Below, in pieces: positions 48,980 to 59,146 of a stretch of 64,000 nucleotides of DNA. The stretch spans positions 4,269,501 through 4,333,500 of the forward strand of contig NC_092575.1 of the NCBI RefSeq assembly GCF_037975245.1, read 5' to 3'. Below the pieces are notes generated by a model that was not told the DNA's origin, made no database searches, and saw only the letters and a list, made by a program, of their open reading frames with translations. This DNA comes from Apostichopus japonicus. Taxonomy: Eukaryota > Echinodermata > Holothuroidea > Aspidochirotida > Stichopodidae. The position numbers were made by a program, and so were the translations under genes. Numbering within the stretch: the stretch's first letter is position 1; the number at the start of each line of letters is the position of its first letter.

Positions 48980-50040
48980 AACCTTTAGACGCCGCTCCAT
49001 GGAAGTTCTACCACCCATAAACATGAGGAAACAGAAGAAGCTGATGCAAATGGCTCAAAATCAGAGAATAATGTAGTTAAACGCTAACTCCATCAGCAAG
49101 AAAATACAAGACGTACAGGACTACATGCACAACATTCGCAGCCTCCAGCCATGTTTTCCAGATCTTAACATTATCACCATGTGTCCTAAAAACACCAGAG
49201 GAATCATCATTTTGCAGACAGAAAAAACATCACCTTCATGGGAATAGACAACAACAACATCATAAACACCTCACCGACCAATGAGGAGAAGCAGCCGCCA
49301 TCATCATCACTTTCAACAACGAAAAACAACTAACGGTCCAATACGCCTACATCGGTCCATCATAGAATTTCCCAGCAATTTCGTCAATTCAATTAGCAGC
49401 AACACCAAATACAAAATCATCACTAGAGATCTCAACGCAACAAACATTAACACTAGGATGTCGGTCAACCAACCAAGAAGGTATCTAGCGCAACAACCTA
49501 TTGTCAGTCAGCAACCCTATTTGCCTAAATACCGGAGAACCAACAAGGTACCCTTACACAGACAACATAACACCAGACGAAATTGATTATTTCCTCTTTA
49601 AACATTGGAAAAGAGCTCGGTTTAGACCATAGACCCGTCATCTTTCATCTCAAAACACCGCCAAAGCAACAGTCCTACCACCTAGACCAAACTACAAGGA
49701 AGCTATTTGGTCCCTTTATAGGATTCACATCCAGACCAATATTAAAAAGTGCAACAACAGCTCATCAATTCATCAAATCGACCAAGCAGCTGAAAAAAAT
49801 TACTGATATCGTCACAAACGGCAACAGCATCGCAGTCCCCACACAACAATCAGAAGATTTCAACTCCCGAGATATATCATTAACCTTATCAAACAACAAA
49901 GCCAACTACAGAGAGCCTTCCAGCGCACCCAGAACGCCAAATCAAAACAAGACAAAACAAAATTTAGAGGAAAACGATGAATTCATCCGCAGACACAACG
50001 AAGATCAATGCAACAACAAAATTAAGCAACTGTCCTAAAA
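48980..50040 (+). pseudogene. Jockey-like LINE ORF2, endonuclease domain (degraded)
   Basis: Blocks of an APE-type endonuclease appear in order in shifting frames: KYKIITRDLNATN (normally GDxNA), [28 protein letters not shown] and LGLDHRPVIFHL (normally SDH). The domain is followed by a Lys/Gln/Asn-rich linker up to 50,038. Several stops make it inactive. A matching scrap of the CRSTNQEG region lies at the far end of the array (63.1 kb). Confidence 0.7.
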
Positions 50041-51060
50041 CAAAGATGTCATGGATTTCTGGAAACAGTCACCGGAATTGTCGGCATTAAATCGAACCAC
50101 AGGAAAATTCCAAACTCAGCTAAAACAGTCACCTACAAACAACGAACCAGGTATGGGTGGAAACCATCAGGAACTGCTTCAGCACAGTACACTCTATTCC
50201 AGACAAACCGCAGTACAACAACAACATTGATATACTAGCCAATTTCATCAAACGAGGATACTACTCCACCTACCATACCCAAGAAGAGATTTTAGTAGAG
50301 GAATATGAGGGACCTGAAGAATACATCCAGGAATCACACCAGAAGACATCCGCAGAAGACACCTTAAAACAGCCCCACCAATACTCTTCGTAGCACTCAG
50401 TGTGCTTTACACAGCCTCATTCAAGATCGGGCATTTTCAAAAGATCTTGTAGTCAGTCACTACCATCGTAATTCCGAAACCGGGCAAGGATCACAAACAC
50501 ACAGGCAGCTACAGACCGATCAGCCTCCTCCCAGTCCTCGGGAAACGCCTTACAAAATATCATCCCTAGTCGTCTTTACAAGTACATTGAAGATAATAAC
50601 ATCATCTCTGACAGCTAGGCATGATTTCGCAGCACCAGAAGCACAACAGATCAACTCATCCACTTCATACAATACACTTTAACTGACAGAACCATACTCA
50701 CAACACTATTGCACCTTTCTTTAATGCAGAAAGGGCATTTGACAGGATATGTCACAAAGCGCTGTTACTGAAACTCAGAAAATACAACATACTTACCAAA
50801 CTTACTAGGTGGAGCATCAGCTTTCTGTCACACTGCACTACCAGCTTCAAAGTAAATTCGGTCATCGGCCGCTTCACCACTACAAAACACCACCAAAACC
50901 CTTCAAGGCAGCACCATAAATCCTATTCTTCACATCCTGTACTTCAGAGACACCCCGCATCCAGACCAATGGTACACACAAATCTCACAACACGGAGACG
51001 ATATCGCAATATGGTCCAGTCACATCCGCCTAATTCAGAACATCGCCACACAGTCCCAGA
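50041..51060 (+). pseudogene. Jockey-like LINE ORF2, reverse transcriptase (degraded)
   Basis: HTGSYRPISLLPVLGK near 50,500, NAERAFDRICHKALLLKLRK near 50,730, LTRWSISFLSHCTTSFKV near 50,800, TLQGSTINPILHILYF near 50,910 and ISQHGDDIAIWSSHI near 51,000 are the RT blocks in order. After SSHI the sequence switches at once to the coiled-coil segment (ITKLHEQHQEQM) and the tandem array begins. Multiple frameshifts. Confidence 0.75.
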
Positions 51061-53036
51061 TTACAAAACTACATGAGCAGCACCAGGAACAAATGTAGGA
51101 ACTATGAGAAGCACACACCCAACAACTATAAAAAAAAAAAAAAAACGAAAGAAAAAGGCTCCAAAATTGGGTCATCATTCTCTTCACCACTACAAACCAC
51201 CACCAAAAACCCTTAAGGTTGCACCATCAATCCTATTCTTCACATCATGTACTTCAGAGACATCCCGCAACCACACAACTGCTAAAACACAAATCTCACA
51301 ATACGGAGACGATATCGTAATCTGGTCAAGTCACATCCGTCCAATTCAGAACATCGCCACACAGTCCCAGATTACAAAACTACGGGAGGAGCACCAGGAA
51401 AAAATGAAGGAACCATAAGAAGCACATACACACACACAACAACTATAACAAGTCCAGATGAAAAAGGCTTCAAAATTGGGTCATCGCTCTCGTCACCACT
51501 ACAAACCACCGACAAAACCCCTCTAGGCAGCACAATCAATCATTGTCTTCACATCCTGTACTTCGGAGACATCCCGCTACCAGACAACTGCTAAACACAA
51601 ATCTCACAATACGGAGACGATATCGCAATCTGGTCCAGTCACATCCGCCGAATTCAGAACACCGCCACAGGGTACCAGTTTACAAAACTACGGGAGGAGC
51701 ACCAGGAACATATGTAGAAACTACAAGAAGACAACCAAACAAAAATAAAGAGTCCAGAAGAAAAAGACTTCAAGTTTGGGTCATCGCTCTCTTCACCACT
51801 TCAAACCACCGACGAAAACACTCAAGGCAGCACCATCAATCCTATTCTTCACAACCTGTACTTCGGAGACATCCCGCAAACAGACAACAACTACACACAA
51901 ATCTCACAATACGGAGACGATATCGCAATCTGGTCCAGTCACATCCGCCCAATTCAGAACATCGCCGCACAGTCCCAGATTACAAAACTACGGGAGGAGC
52001 ACCAGGAACAAATGTAGGAACTACAAGAAGCACACACCCAACAACTATAAAAAGTACAGAAGAGAACGGTTTCAAAATTGGGTCATCTCTCCCTTCACCA
52101 CTATAAACCACCGACAAAACCCCTCAAGGCAGCACTATCAATCATATTCTTCACATCCTGTACTTCGGACACATCCCGCAACGAGACGTCTGTTACACAC
52201 AGATCTCACAATACTGATAAGATATCGCAATCTGGTCCAGTCACATCCTCCCAATTCAGAACATCGCCACAGTGTACCAGTTACAAAACTACGGGAGGGG
52301 CACCAGGAACATATGTAGTAACTACAAGAAGCACACATCCAACATCTATGAACAAAGTCCAGAATAAAAAGGCTTCAAAAGTGGGTCATCGCTCTCTTCA
52401 CCACTATAAATCACCACCAAAACCCCTCTAGGCAGCACCATTAATCCAATTCTTCACATCCTGTACTTCGGAGACATCCCGCAATCAGACAACTGCTACA
52501 CACAAATCTCACAATACGGAGACGATATCGCAATCTGGTCCAGTCACATCCGCCGAATTCAGAACATCGCCACACAGTCCCAGATTACAAAACTACGGGA
52601 GGAGCTGCAGGAACAAATGTAGGAACCATAAGAAGCAAACACCCAACAACTATAAAAAGTCCGAAAGAAAACGGCTTCAAAATTGGGTCATCACTCTCGT
52701 CACCACTACAAACCACCACCAAATACCCTTAAGGCTGCACCATCAATCCTATTATATTGACCAATCAAATTTAGGAGCACCAGGAACAAATGTGGGAACC
52801 ACAAGAAGCACACGCCCAAACAACTATAAAAAAAAAATTGAAAGAAAACGGCTGCAAAATTGATCTCTCTCTCTTCACCACTACAAACCACCGACGGAAC
52901 CCTCAAGGCAGAACCATTAATCCTATTCTTCACATCCTGTACTTCGGAGACATCCCGCAATCAAACAACTGCTACACACAAATCTCACAATACGGAGACG
53001 ATATCGCAATCTGGTCCAGTCACATCCGCCCTATTT
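51061..53036 (+). repeat. Chimeric LINE-derived tandem array, part 1
   Basis: Units of about 300-310 bp, head to tail. Each runs from the RT segment ([25 protein letters not shown], then TQISQYGDDIAIWSSHI) into the coiled-coil segment (TKLREEHQEQM..EAHTQQL..KK) and directly into the next RT segment. Matching points (CAGAACATCGCC or a variant) lie near 51,035, 51,347, 51,655, 51,955, 52,257 and 52,559. A truncated unit follows at about 52,700-52,790. Stops between segments prevent one long protein. An A16 run interrupts the unit at 51,129. Confidence 0.88.
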
Positions 53037-53047
53037 AGAACATCGCC
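53037..53047 (+). repeat. Target-site duplication of the Tx1-like LINE, left copy
   Basis: AGAACATCGCC, identical to 57,381-57,391. This is unit sequence of the tandem array, duplicated by the insertion. Confidence 0.75.
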
Positions 53048-53247
53048 GGTAGTTTGCTTTCGTGGAGTGCGGACGTGTTTTCGGCTGCCCTCCACTTTTC
53101 GTTGACCACCCTTTTTTTTTTTTTTTTTACGTTGGCCTTTCATTAGTTTGTAGTTTGTTTAGTGTAGTTTGTGTGTTTTTGGGTTTGTTTCGTTTTGATT
53201 TTTGTATAGGTGCGTGGCTTTGCCACACCCCTATAGCTATCGCTATC

Positions 53248-54545
53248 ATGGCGGCTCGCCGTGACAGCAAATTCGTATTGTTGAGTTTTTCGGGGGAGGC
53301 TAAGGTCGTCCCTGGACAAGTTTTTTTTCAGTTTTGCGTTCTGTTGGTTTAAAGGTCCCTGGAGAGGTTGACGCGCTTCAGCGTAAACCTCTCCGGGGTA
53401 TGAATTGTTTTGATGTACGGTTTACCTCGGAGGCTGCCCGCTTCCGAGGCGTCCAGGTGTTGGAGGGGGTTGGGGGACTGAAGGTCACACCGTATGACAG
53501 TTCGGTGTGGGTGACAGTCCTCCATCTCCCTCTGGACATGTCTGAACAGATTGTTGTGCGGACACTGGGGCGTTTTGGGAAAGTCACCGGCTACGAGGAG
53601 CCGGAATTCCTTGAATGTAAGGGTGTAAAGACCGGGACTAGACGAGTTAGAGTCCAACTCAAGTCCGATGTCCCCTCTACCTTGTGGGCTAATGGGCACA
53701 AGGCCCACATTGCATACCCGGACCAGCCTCGCACTTGTTGGAGGTGTGGGCTGAAAGGGCATGAGGCCAGGTTGTGCCCGAACAAGCGGTGTAGCCGCTG
53801 TTTACAGGTTGGGCATACCCTGACCAAGTGTAAAGGGGATATCGTATGTAACTCGTGTGGGAAAACGGGCCATCTCGCTCGTTTATGCCCAGACCGCTCA
53901 TACGCCGCGAGAGTGGCTACGGGCGTGGTTGAAGCGGTCCCCGTCCCGGCCTTTCACACCGTAACACCTGATGCTCCTCTCATCGCCCCAGTGTCCGACA
54001 CTAGCGCTTCGGTGGAGGCTTTGTTGCCCCTTTTGTGTCCCACCTCGTCCTTGATCGAACTTGCCGAGACCGCCAGCCTGCCCACTGAGGCAGAGCAGGA
54101 CAAAACGGCAGAGATGGTACTAGCGGAGTGGCATGCGGAGCAGGATTCCGCTTTAACTGGTTCACCGGTAGCTACACCCGCTATCGGTGATACTAGTCGG
54201 GCCCCGAGTCAACCGGCCCAAGAGACATTAAGTGGCCTTGATTCTGACTCACCAATGGAGGACTGCACTACAGCCTTAATAGTTGTGGCTAAGGAGTCCT
54301 CAGATTGGTTTGACGAGACGAAACAGGCCACTGATCTCATTGACTCGAGCGGCCCTTCCACCCTGCCCGCAGTCGCTTCCGCTATACCGGACACGGTGGT
54401 CGCTAGTGGACCTCCTGTTCCTGACAGGGAGATCCACTCGACCATGGTTGACGAGGAGATAAGAACTCTGCTCGCTCGGAGGAAAAGGGGAAACACCGCA
54501 AAGGGCCTGAAAAGACCCGTATTATCAAAACATCGCAGATTATGA
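53248..54545 (+). pseudogene. Tx1-like LINE ORF1 (three CCHC knuckles), one frameshift
   Basis: The ATG at 53,248 (ATCATGGCGGCT) starts MAARRDSKFVLLSFSGEA; the frame shifts in a T8 run near 53,320 and then continues open from 53,334 to 54,545. The middle (RTLGRFGKVTGYEEPEFL) looks like a divergent RRM-type fold. Then come three CCHC knuckles: CWRCGLKGHEARLC, CSRCLQVGHTLTKC and CNSCGKTGHLARLC, closing with PDRSYA as in Tx1-group ORF1 proteins. The C-terminal 200 residues are acidic and Ser/Pro/Thr-rich, ending in a basic KRGNTAKGLKRPVLSKHRR. ORF1 proteins bind element RNA. Confidence 0.8.
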
Positions 54546-57109
54546 CACCAGACACCTTATCCCTCGTCACCCTTAATGTGAATGGGACGAGGGGTACCCC
54601 CAAAAGGCGGCGGCTTTTACAGTTCTGCAAGTTGCTCCAAGTGGATGTGGTCCTTTTGCAGGTTACCCACATATCTTGTGAGAGTGATGTTCATCTTTGG
54701 TCCTTGGAGTGGGGAGGAGGTCTTTATGCCTCCTTTGGATCAGGGGCATCTTGCGGGACTGTAATTTTGGTGTCCCCAAAACTTTTTCATTGTGTGGGAA
54801 AAGTGGAGAAAGACCATGAAGGTCGGGTGGTGTGCATACACTTAAGGCTCACGCGGGGTGACTTGGTGGTGTGCAATGTGTATGCCCCCAACCGGCCAGC
54901 ATGTAGGAAAGATTTTTTCACGGTCTTGCCATCCTTTGTACCGGGCAGGGCAAATTGTATCCTTTGGGGGACTTCAACTGTGTCCCTCACTCTGCTTTAG
55001 ATAGACGTTCGAGGAAAGAGTCCCCCAATTGTACCACCGGCATGATTGAGCTAGGCTTGTTTGTCAAGCACCGAGATCTTGTGGATTTTTGAAGGTCCCA
55101 AAATCCCAAGGTGGTTGCTTGTACGTGGCATAAACCAGATGGATCAGTTTCATCCAGACTCGACAGGTTTTATGCCCAGCGCAAGTTTCCTCGATCTCGG
55201 TGCTCGATTATTTCATGTCCTTTATCTGATCATGACGCAGTTGTTTTGCGCTTGCAGCTGCCGGAGTCCTTTCATGTGGAGAAGGGACTTTGGCGGTTGA
55301 ACACGGAAATCGTTAAAGAGCAAAAGTTCAAGGAGCAATTTGTTGAGAAGTACAGAGGATTGCAGTCCCTCAAGCCTACTTTTCCCAATACGTTAGTCTG
55401 GTGTGACGAGGTCAAGTCCCTCATCAAGCAGTTCGCAATCAGGTATTGTGTTGAGAGAGCTCACCAACGGAGATTCAAGTTCCATTCCTTGTACAATAGA
55501 GCAAGGGATAGTTCTTCATCGTCTGATCTGCATGCACTTGGAGTGTTTCTCGATGAGAAACTGCACGGAGCCCGAGTGCGTGCCAGAATCCAGTTTGTTG
55601 AGGTGGACGAGAAGCCCACTATTCGTTTTTACCGGGACGACACCAAGTCTGTGGTTGACCGCAGAATAAGGGCAGTGTGTCATCCTGGTGGGGTCGTCGT
55701 GGAGAGCCCGCAGGCAGTCCTAGGGGTATTTAGGTCGTTCTTTTCGAACCTGTACTCCAGGGCTCCTTCAAGCCTTTATCGAAGGTTTTGACTACCTTCC
55801 AAGAGGCTACTGGTGCCAGACTGAACAAGTCCAAGACCAAAGGGCTGCGTTTAGGAGGTTGGCGAGGCCAATCCCTCCCGTTCGATGCTACTTGGTCAGA
55901 TGTCATGATCAAGGTAAATGGCATCTGGCTAGGTTATGGTGCCCCGGAGGCCACAACTTGGGACGAGAAGGCTGATCAGGTGGAGGCCAGGCTCGACACA
56001 TTCAGTCACAGGTGGCTCTCCCTCCCTGGGAAGGTTACAGTTGTTAATAGGTTTATTGCTCCACTCCTTTGGTATCCTGGTACGGTGATCGCCGCACCGG
56101 ATCATGCCTTGGTGCGACTGGAGAGGATCATTTTTTATTTCATTTGGGGAAGCGCAAACCAAACCTTGTCAAAAGGACCGTTCTTTATAAGACCCCTTTG
56201 AGCGGTGGGCTTGGTTTGGTCCACCTACCATCTAAACTGCGCTTTCTCCACTTGAAAGGTGTTTTTGTTGCTTTTGAAAATCCTTCGTTTCCCTTTGCCT
56301 TTTTTGTAAGGTTCTGGGGTGGGTTTCTCTTTTGCCACCACTGGCCCGGATCCTTTTCCAATAACCGGCCAAAGGCGACACGCCCTTTTGGGGTCTATAC
56401 TCAGATTGGTGACTCACTTCGTAGAATCAAAGAGGAGGGTGGGCCACATGTTCTGCTGAACGTGGCCCCCTCTGTGTTATACCCACCATTGTTTCGTTCA
56501 ATGCTCGCGCCTGTGTGCCCGTCGGCTTGCCGGACCGCCATCTCTCCAGATGTTTGGCGGTCTGTGTGTTGTAAGTCACTAGATAGCCGTCTCCGGGACT
56601 TGGCGTGGAGGATTGCACATGGGTTCCTCATCACTAACCATTTTCGCCTAGTCAGGTGGCGATTAGGTGATGGGATTTGTCCCCGTGTGGGCTGTAAAGC
56701 CATCGAGACTATGCAACACCTTTTGCTGGAGTGTCCCTGTGTCCGGTTGGTGTGGGATTGGTTTCACGCCTTCGTTATTGGTGTTATTGGTTGCGCACAG
56801 AGGGCCATTACTAGTGATTTTGTTTTGTATGGTTTGTTGCCCCCTGTGTGCCCAACCTGGATTAGGGATCTCCTGTTGTTGTTTGCCGCTGTCATCAGGA
56901 GACACATCTGGAACAGCAGATGCCGCCTAGTTTTCGATGGGGACGTCTGGAGGGCAGAGGATGTTGTACCCCTCGTGCAAAGTGACATTAGGTTGCGCAT
57001 GGAGGCGGACCATGCACGGCTTCCCGACACTGCCTTTCGTAGACGCTGGCGCAGGCCTGTCGTCTACTATCGGGACGGCGTTCCCCGGATGAAATTTGGA
57101 GTGAGTTAG
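54542..57109 (+). pseudogene. Tx1-like LINE ORF2, RT core deleted
   Basis: The start codon overlaps the ORF1 stop (ATGA), which suggests reinitiation. The APE endonuclease reads SLVTLNVNGTRG, then LQVTH where the catalytic Glu of LQETH is Val, then VCNVYAPN. A one-base loss near 54,967 shifts the frame within GDFNCV. A TGA replaces a Trp near 55,091. SRLDRFY and SDHDAVVLRL complete the endonuclease. The linker ends at FFSNLYSRAPS (about 55,775), and the next block, TTFQEATGARLNKSKTKGL, normally lies after the YxDD motif, so fingers and palm are gone. The thumb (WLSLPGKVTVVNRF) follows, then a frame change near 56,150 and a C-terminal CCHC-like region (VGCKAIETMQHLLLECP). It cannot be active. 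Confidence 0.82.
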
Positions 57110-57380
57110 TTGGTAGGTGTGGGGGTTGTGTGGTCGTTACATAATAAAGGTTGGGTTTTTTTCTGTTTGTGGTTTGTGGTTGGCTTTTTGGGGCCGTTTT
57201 GTAGTGTTTTATTTGTTTTGCTTCTGTTGGCTTTTGGGTCCGTGTCCTTTTCGCGTCACGTTAAACGCTACGTTAGTGAGAGATTGATGGGTTTCAGTTT
57301 TTGTTTTACAGACTGGGATTGTTTTTGGTTCTGTTGACCTTTGGTCCGTGTCCGTTTTCTTAGCACGTAAAAAGCTGCTC
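57110..57380 (+). other. 3' UTR of the Tx1-like LINE
   Basis: T/G-rich, with GGGTCCGTGTCCTTTTCGCG near 57,237 and TGGTCCGTGTCCGTTTTC near 57,342 as an internal direct repeat. It ends AGCACGTAAAAAGCTGCTC just before the TSD. Confidence 0.6.
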
Positions 57381-58219
57381 AGAACATCGCCACAGAGTCC
57401 CACATTACATCACTTTGGAAGGAGAACAATGAACAAATGTAGGAACCATAAGAAGCACATACACAACAACTATAAAAAGTCCAGAAGAGAATGGCTTAAA
57501 AATTGGGTCATCTTTCTCGTCACCACTACAAACCACCGACAAACCCCTCAAGGCAGCACCATCAATCATATTCTTTACATCCTGTACTTCGGAAACATCC
57601 CGCAACCAGACAACTGCGACACACAAATCTCACAATAAGGAGACGATATCGCAATCTGTCACATCCGCCTAATTAAAAACATCGCCGCACAGTCCGAGAT
57701 TACAACACTACGGGAGGAGTACCAAGAACAAATGTAGGAACCATAAGAAGCACATACACACACACAAAACAACAACTATAACAAGTCCAGATGAAAAAGG
57801 CTTCAAAATTGGGTCATCGCTCTCGTCACCACTACAAACCACCGACGAAACCCCTCAAAGCAGCACCGTCAATCATATTCTTCACATCCTGTACTTCGGA
57901 GACATCCCGCAATCAGACAACTGCTACACACAAATCTCACAATACGGAGACGATATCGCAATCTGGTCCAGTCACATCCGCCCTATTCAGAACATCGCCA
58001 CACAGTCCCAGATTACATCACTTCGGAAGGAGTACAATGAACAAATGTAGGAACCCTAAGAAGCACACACCCAACAACTATAAAAAGTCCAGAAGAGAAC
58101 GGCTTAAAAATTGGGTCATCTTTCTCGTCACCACTACAAACCACCGACGAAACCCCTCAAGGCAGCACCATCAATCATATTCTTCACATCCTGTACTTCG
58201 GAGACATCCCGCAATCAGA
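57381..58219 (+). repeat. Chimeric LINE-derived tandem array, part 2
   Basis: It resumes with the right TSD of the Tx1-like LINE (57,381-57,391) and continues with about 2.5 units, matching points near 57,680 and 57,990, until a second insertion at 58,226. Units here often have ACATCACTTCGGAAGGAG in place of ACAAAACTACGGGAGGAG, a subfamily mark. Confidence 0.85.
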
Positions 58220-58225
58220 CAACTG
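58220..58225 (+). repeat. TSD of the long-TIR element, left copy
   Basis: CAACTG, repeated at 59,147-59,152. The intact array unit has CAACTG once at this place (CAGACAACTGCTAC). Confidence 0.75.
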
Positions 58226-59146
58226 GGTCATTCCGTGTCAAATCACGGATGGCTGTTGCTGCACCCTCTCAAAAAATTCCCAAATTTTTTGTATGATTGG
58301 ACCACCATGAAATAAGCATATTCTGAACATTTCAGTTGCATTGCTTTATAATTGGTTGGCCGATTTATCACACTTTGAAATTCCGCAATTTGTCGCCACC
58401 ATGGCATTTTGGCATTTTCTTGACTTTTGAGGTCTCATTTCTCAGCAATTAAACATTCTACTACCTTTCTATTACATATACTTATAGAGTCTATCTCATA
58501 GAACAGGAAAAGAAAAAATTAGGCTACAAAAGTATTGTCTCGTGGAGTTAGGTCAACTTAAAAGTGTCAAAATATTCGATTTTAGTACTTTTCACCAAAA
58601 AATGTGCTATTTTTAGTGATGAATTGCTCCTAAACCATTACTTCAGGGTACTTGATTCTTTCAGAGGTTATTATCTCTAGTACAAATAATACAAAATAAT
58701 GATTACAATGCTTTCCTATAATACATTTGCAAGTTGTGTAACTCTAAAGTTGCTATTTCATGCTGCAATTCAGCATGAGGTAGGGGTTTTGATGCCAATT
58801 TTTTACCAAAGTAACCATGTTAGAGCTGTCAGGGTTTTATACCTAAATTATAAGTGTAAAGTTCTTACACCTAAACAAATTTCAGGGTTCTAGCTCTTCT
58901 CAATATTAATTTATGAAGTTGTTAAGAGAAATGCGACCTCAAAAGTCAAGAAGATGCCAAAATGCCATGGTGGCGACAAATTGCGGAATTTCAAAGTGTG
59001 ATAAATCGGCCAATTATAAAGCAATGCAACTGAAATGTTCAGAATATGCTTATTTTATGGTGGCCCAATCATACAAAAAATTTGGGAATTTTTCAAAGAT
59101 GTCGAACTACAACATACTCCAAAATTTGATTTGATATGGAATGACC
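58226..59146. mobile_element. Non-autonomous DNA transposon, 921 bp, ~220-bp TIRs, 6-bp TSD
   Basis: It begins GGTCATTCCGTGTCAAATCA and ends with the inverted form TTTGATATGGAATGACC. Inner parts of the arms (58,280-58,445 against 58,905-59,095) are nearly identical inverted copies: CATGGCATTTTGGCATTTTC pairs with the complementary run near 58,950. The middle 450 bp is AT-rich with no transposase. The TSD is CAACTG (or AACT if the ends are taken as GGGTCATT). Superfamily not assigned. Confidence 0.82.

Larger units (their letters stand above)
53048..57380 (+). mobile_element. Tx1-like (L1 superfamily) LINE inserted in the array
   Basis: A 4.3-kb GC-richer insert with an 11-bp TSD (AGAACATCGCC), a 200-bp 5' leader with a T18 run, an ORF1 with three zinc knuckles, an ORF2 overlapping it by ATGA, and a 3' UTR containing two GGTCCGTGTCC(T/G)TTT-type repeats. 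There is no poly-A tail at the 3' border. The internal deletion in ORF2 makes it non-autonomous. Because it splits a unit, it is younger than the array. Confidence 0.85.

Noticed and set aside
53349-56905. Many antisense frames across the Tx1-like LINE
   Set aside because: Shadow frames of a GC-rich coding strand; none has a domain.
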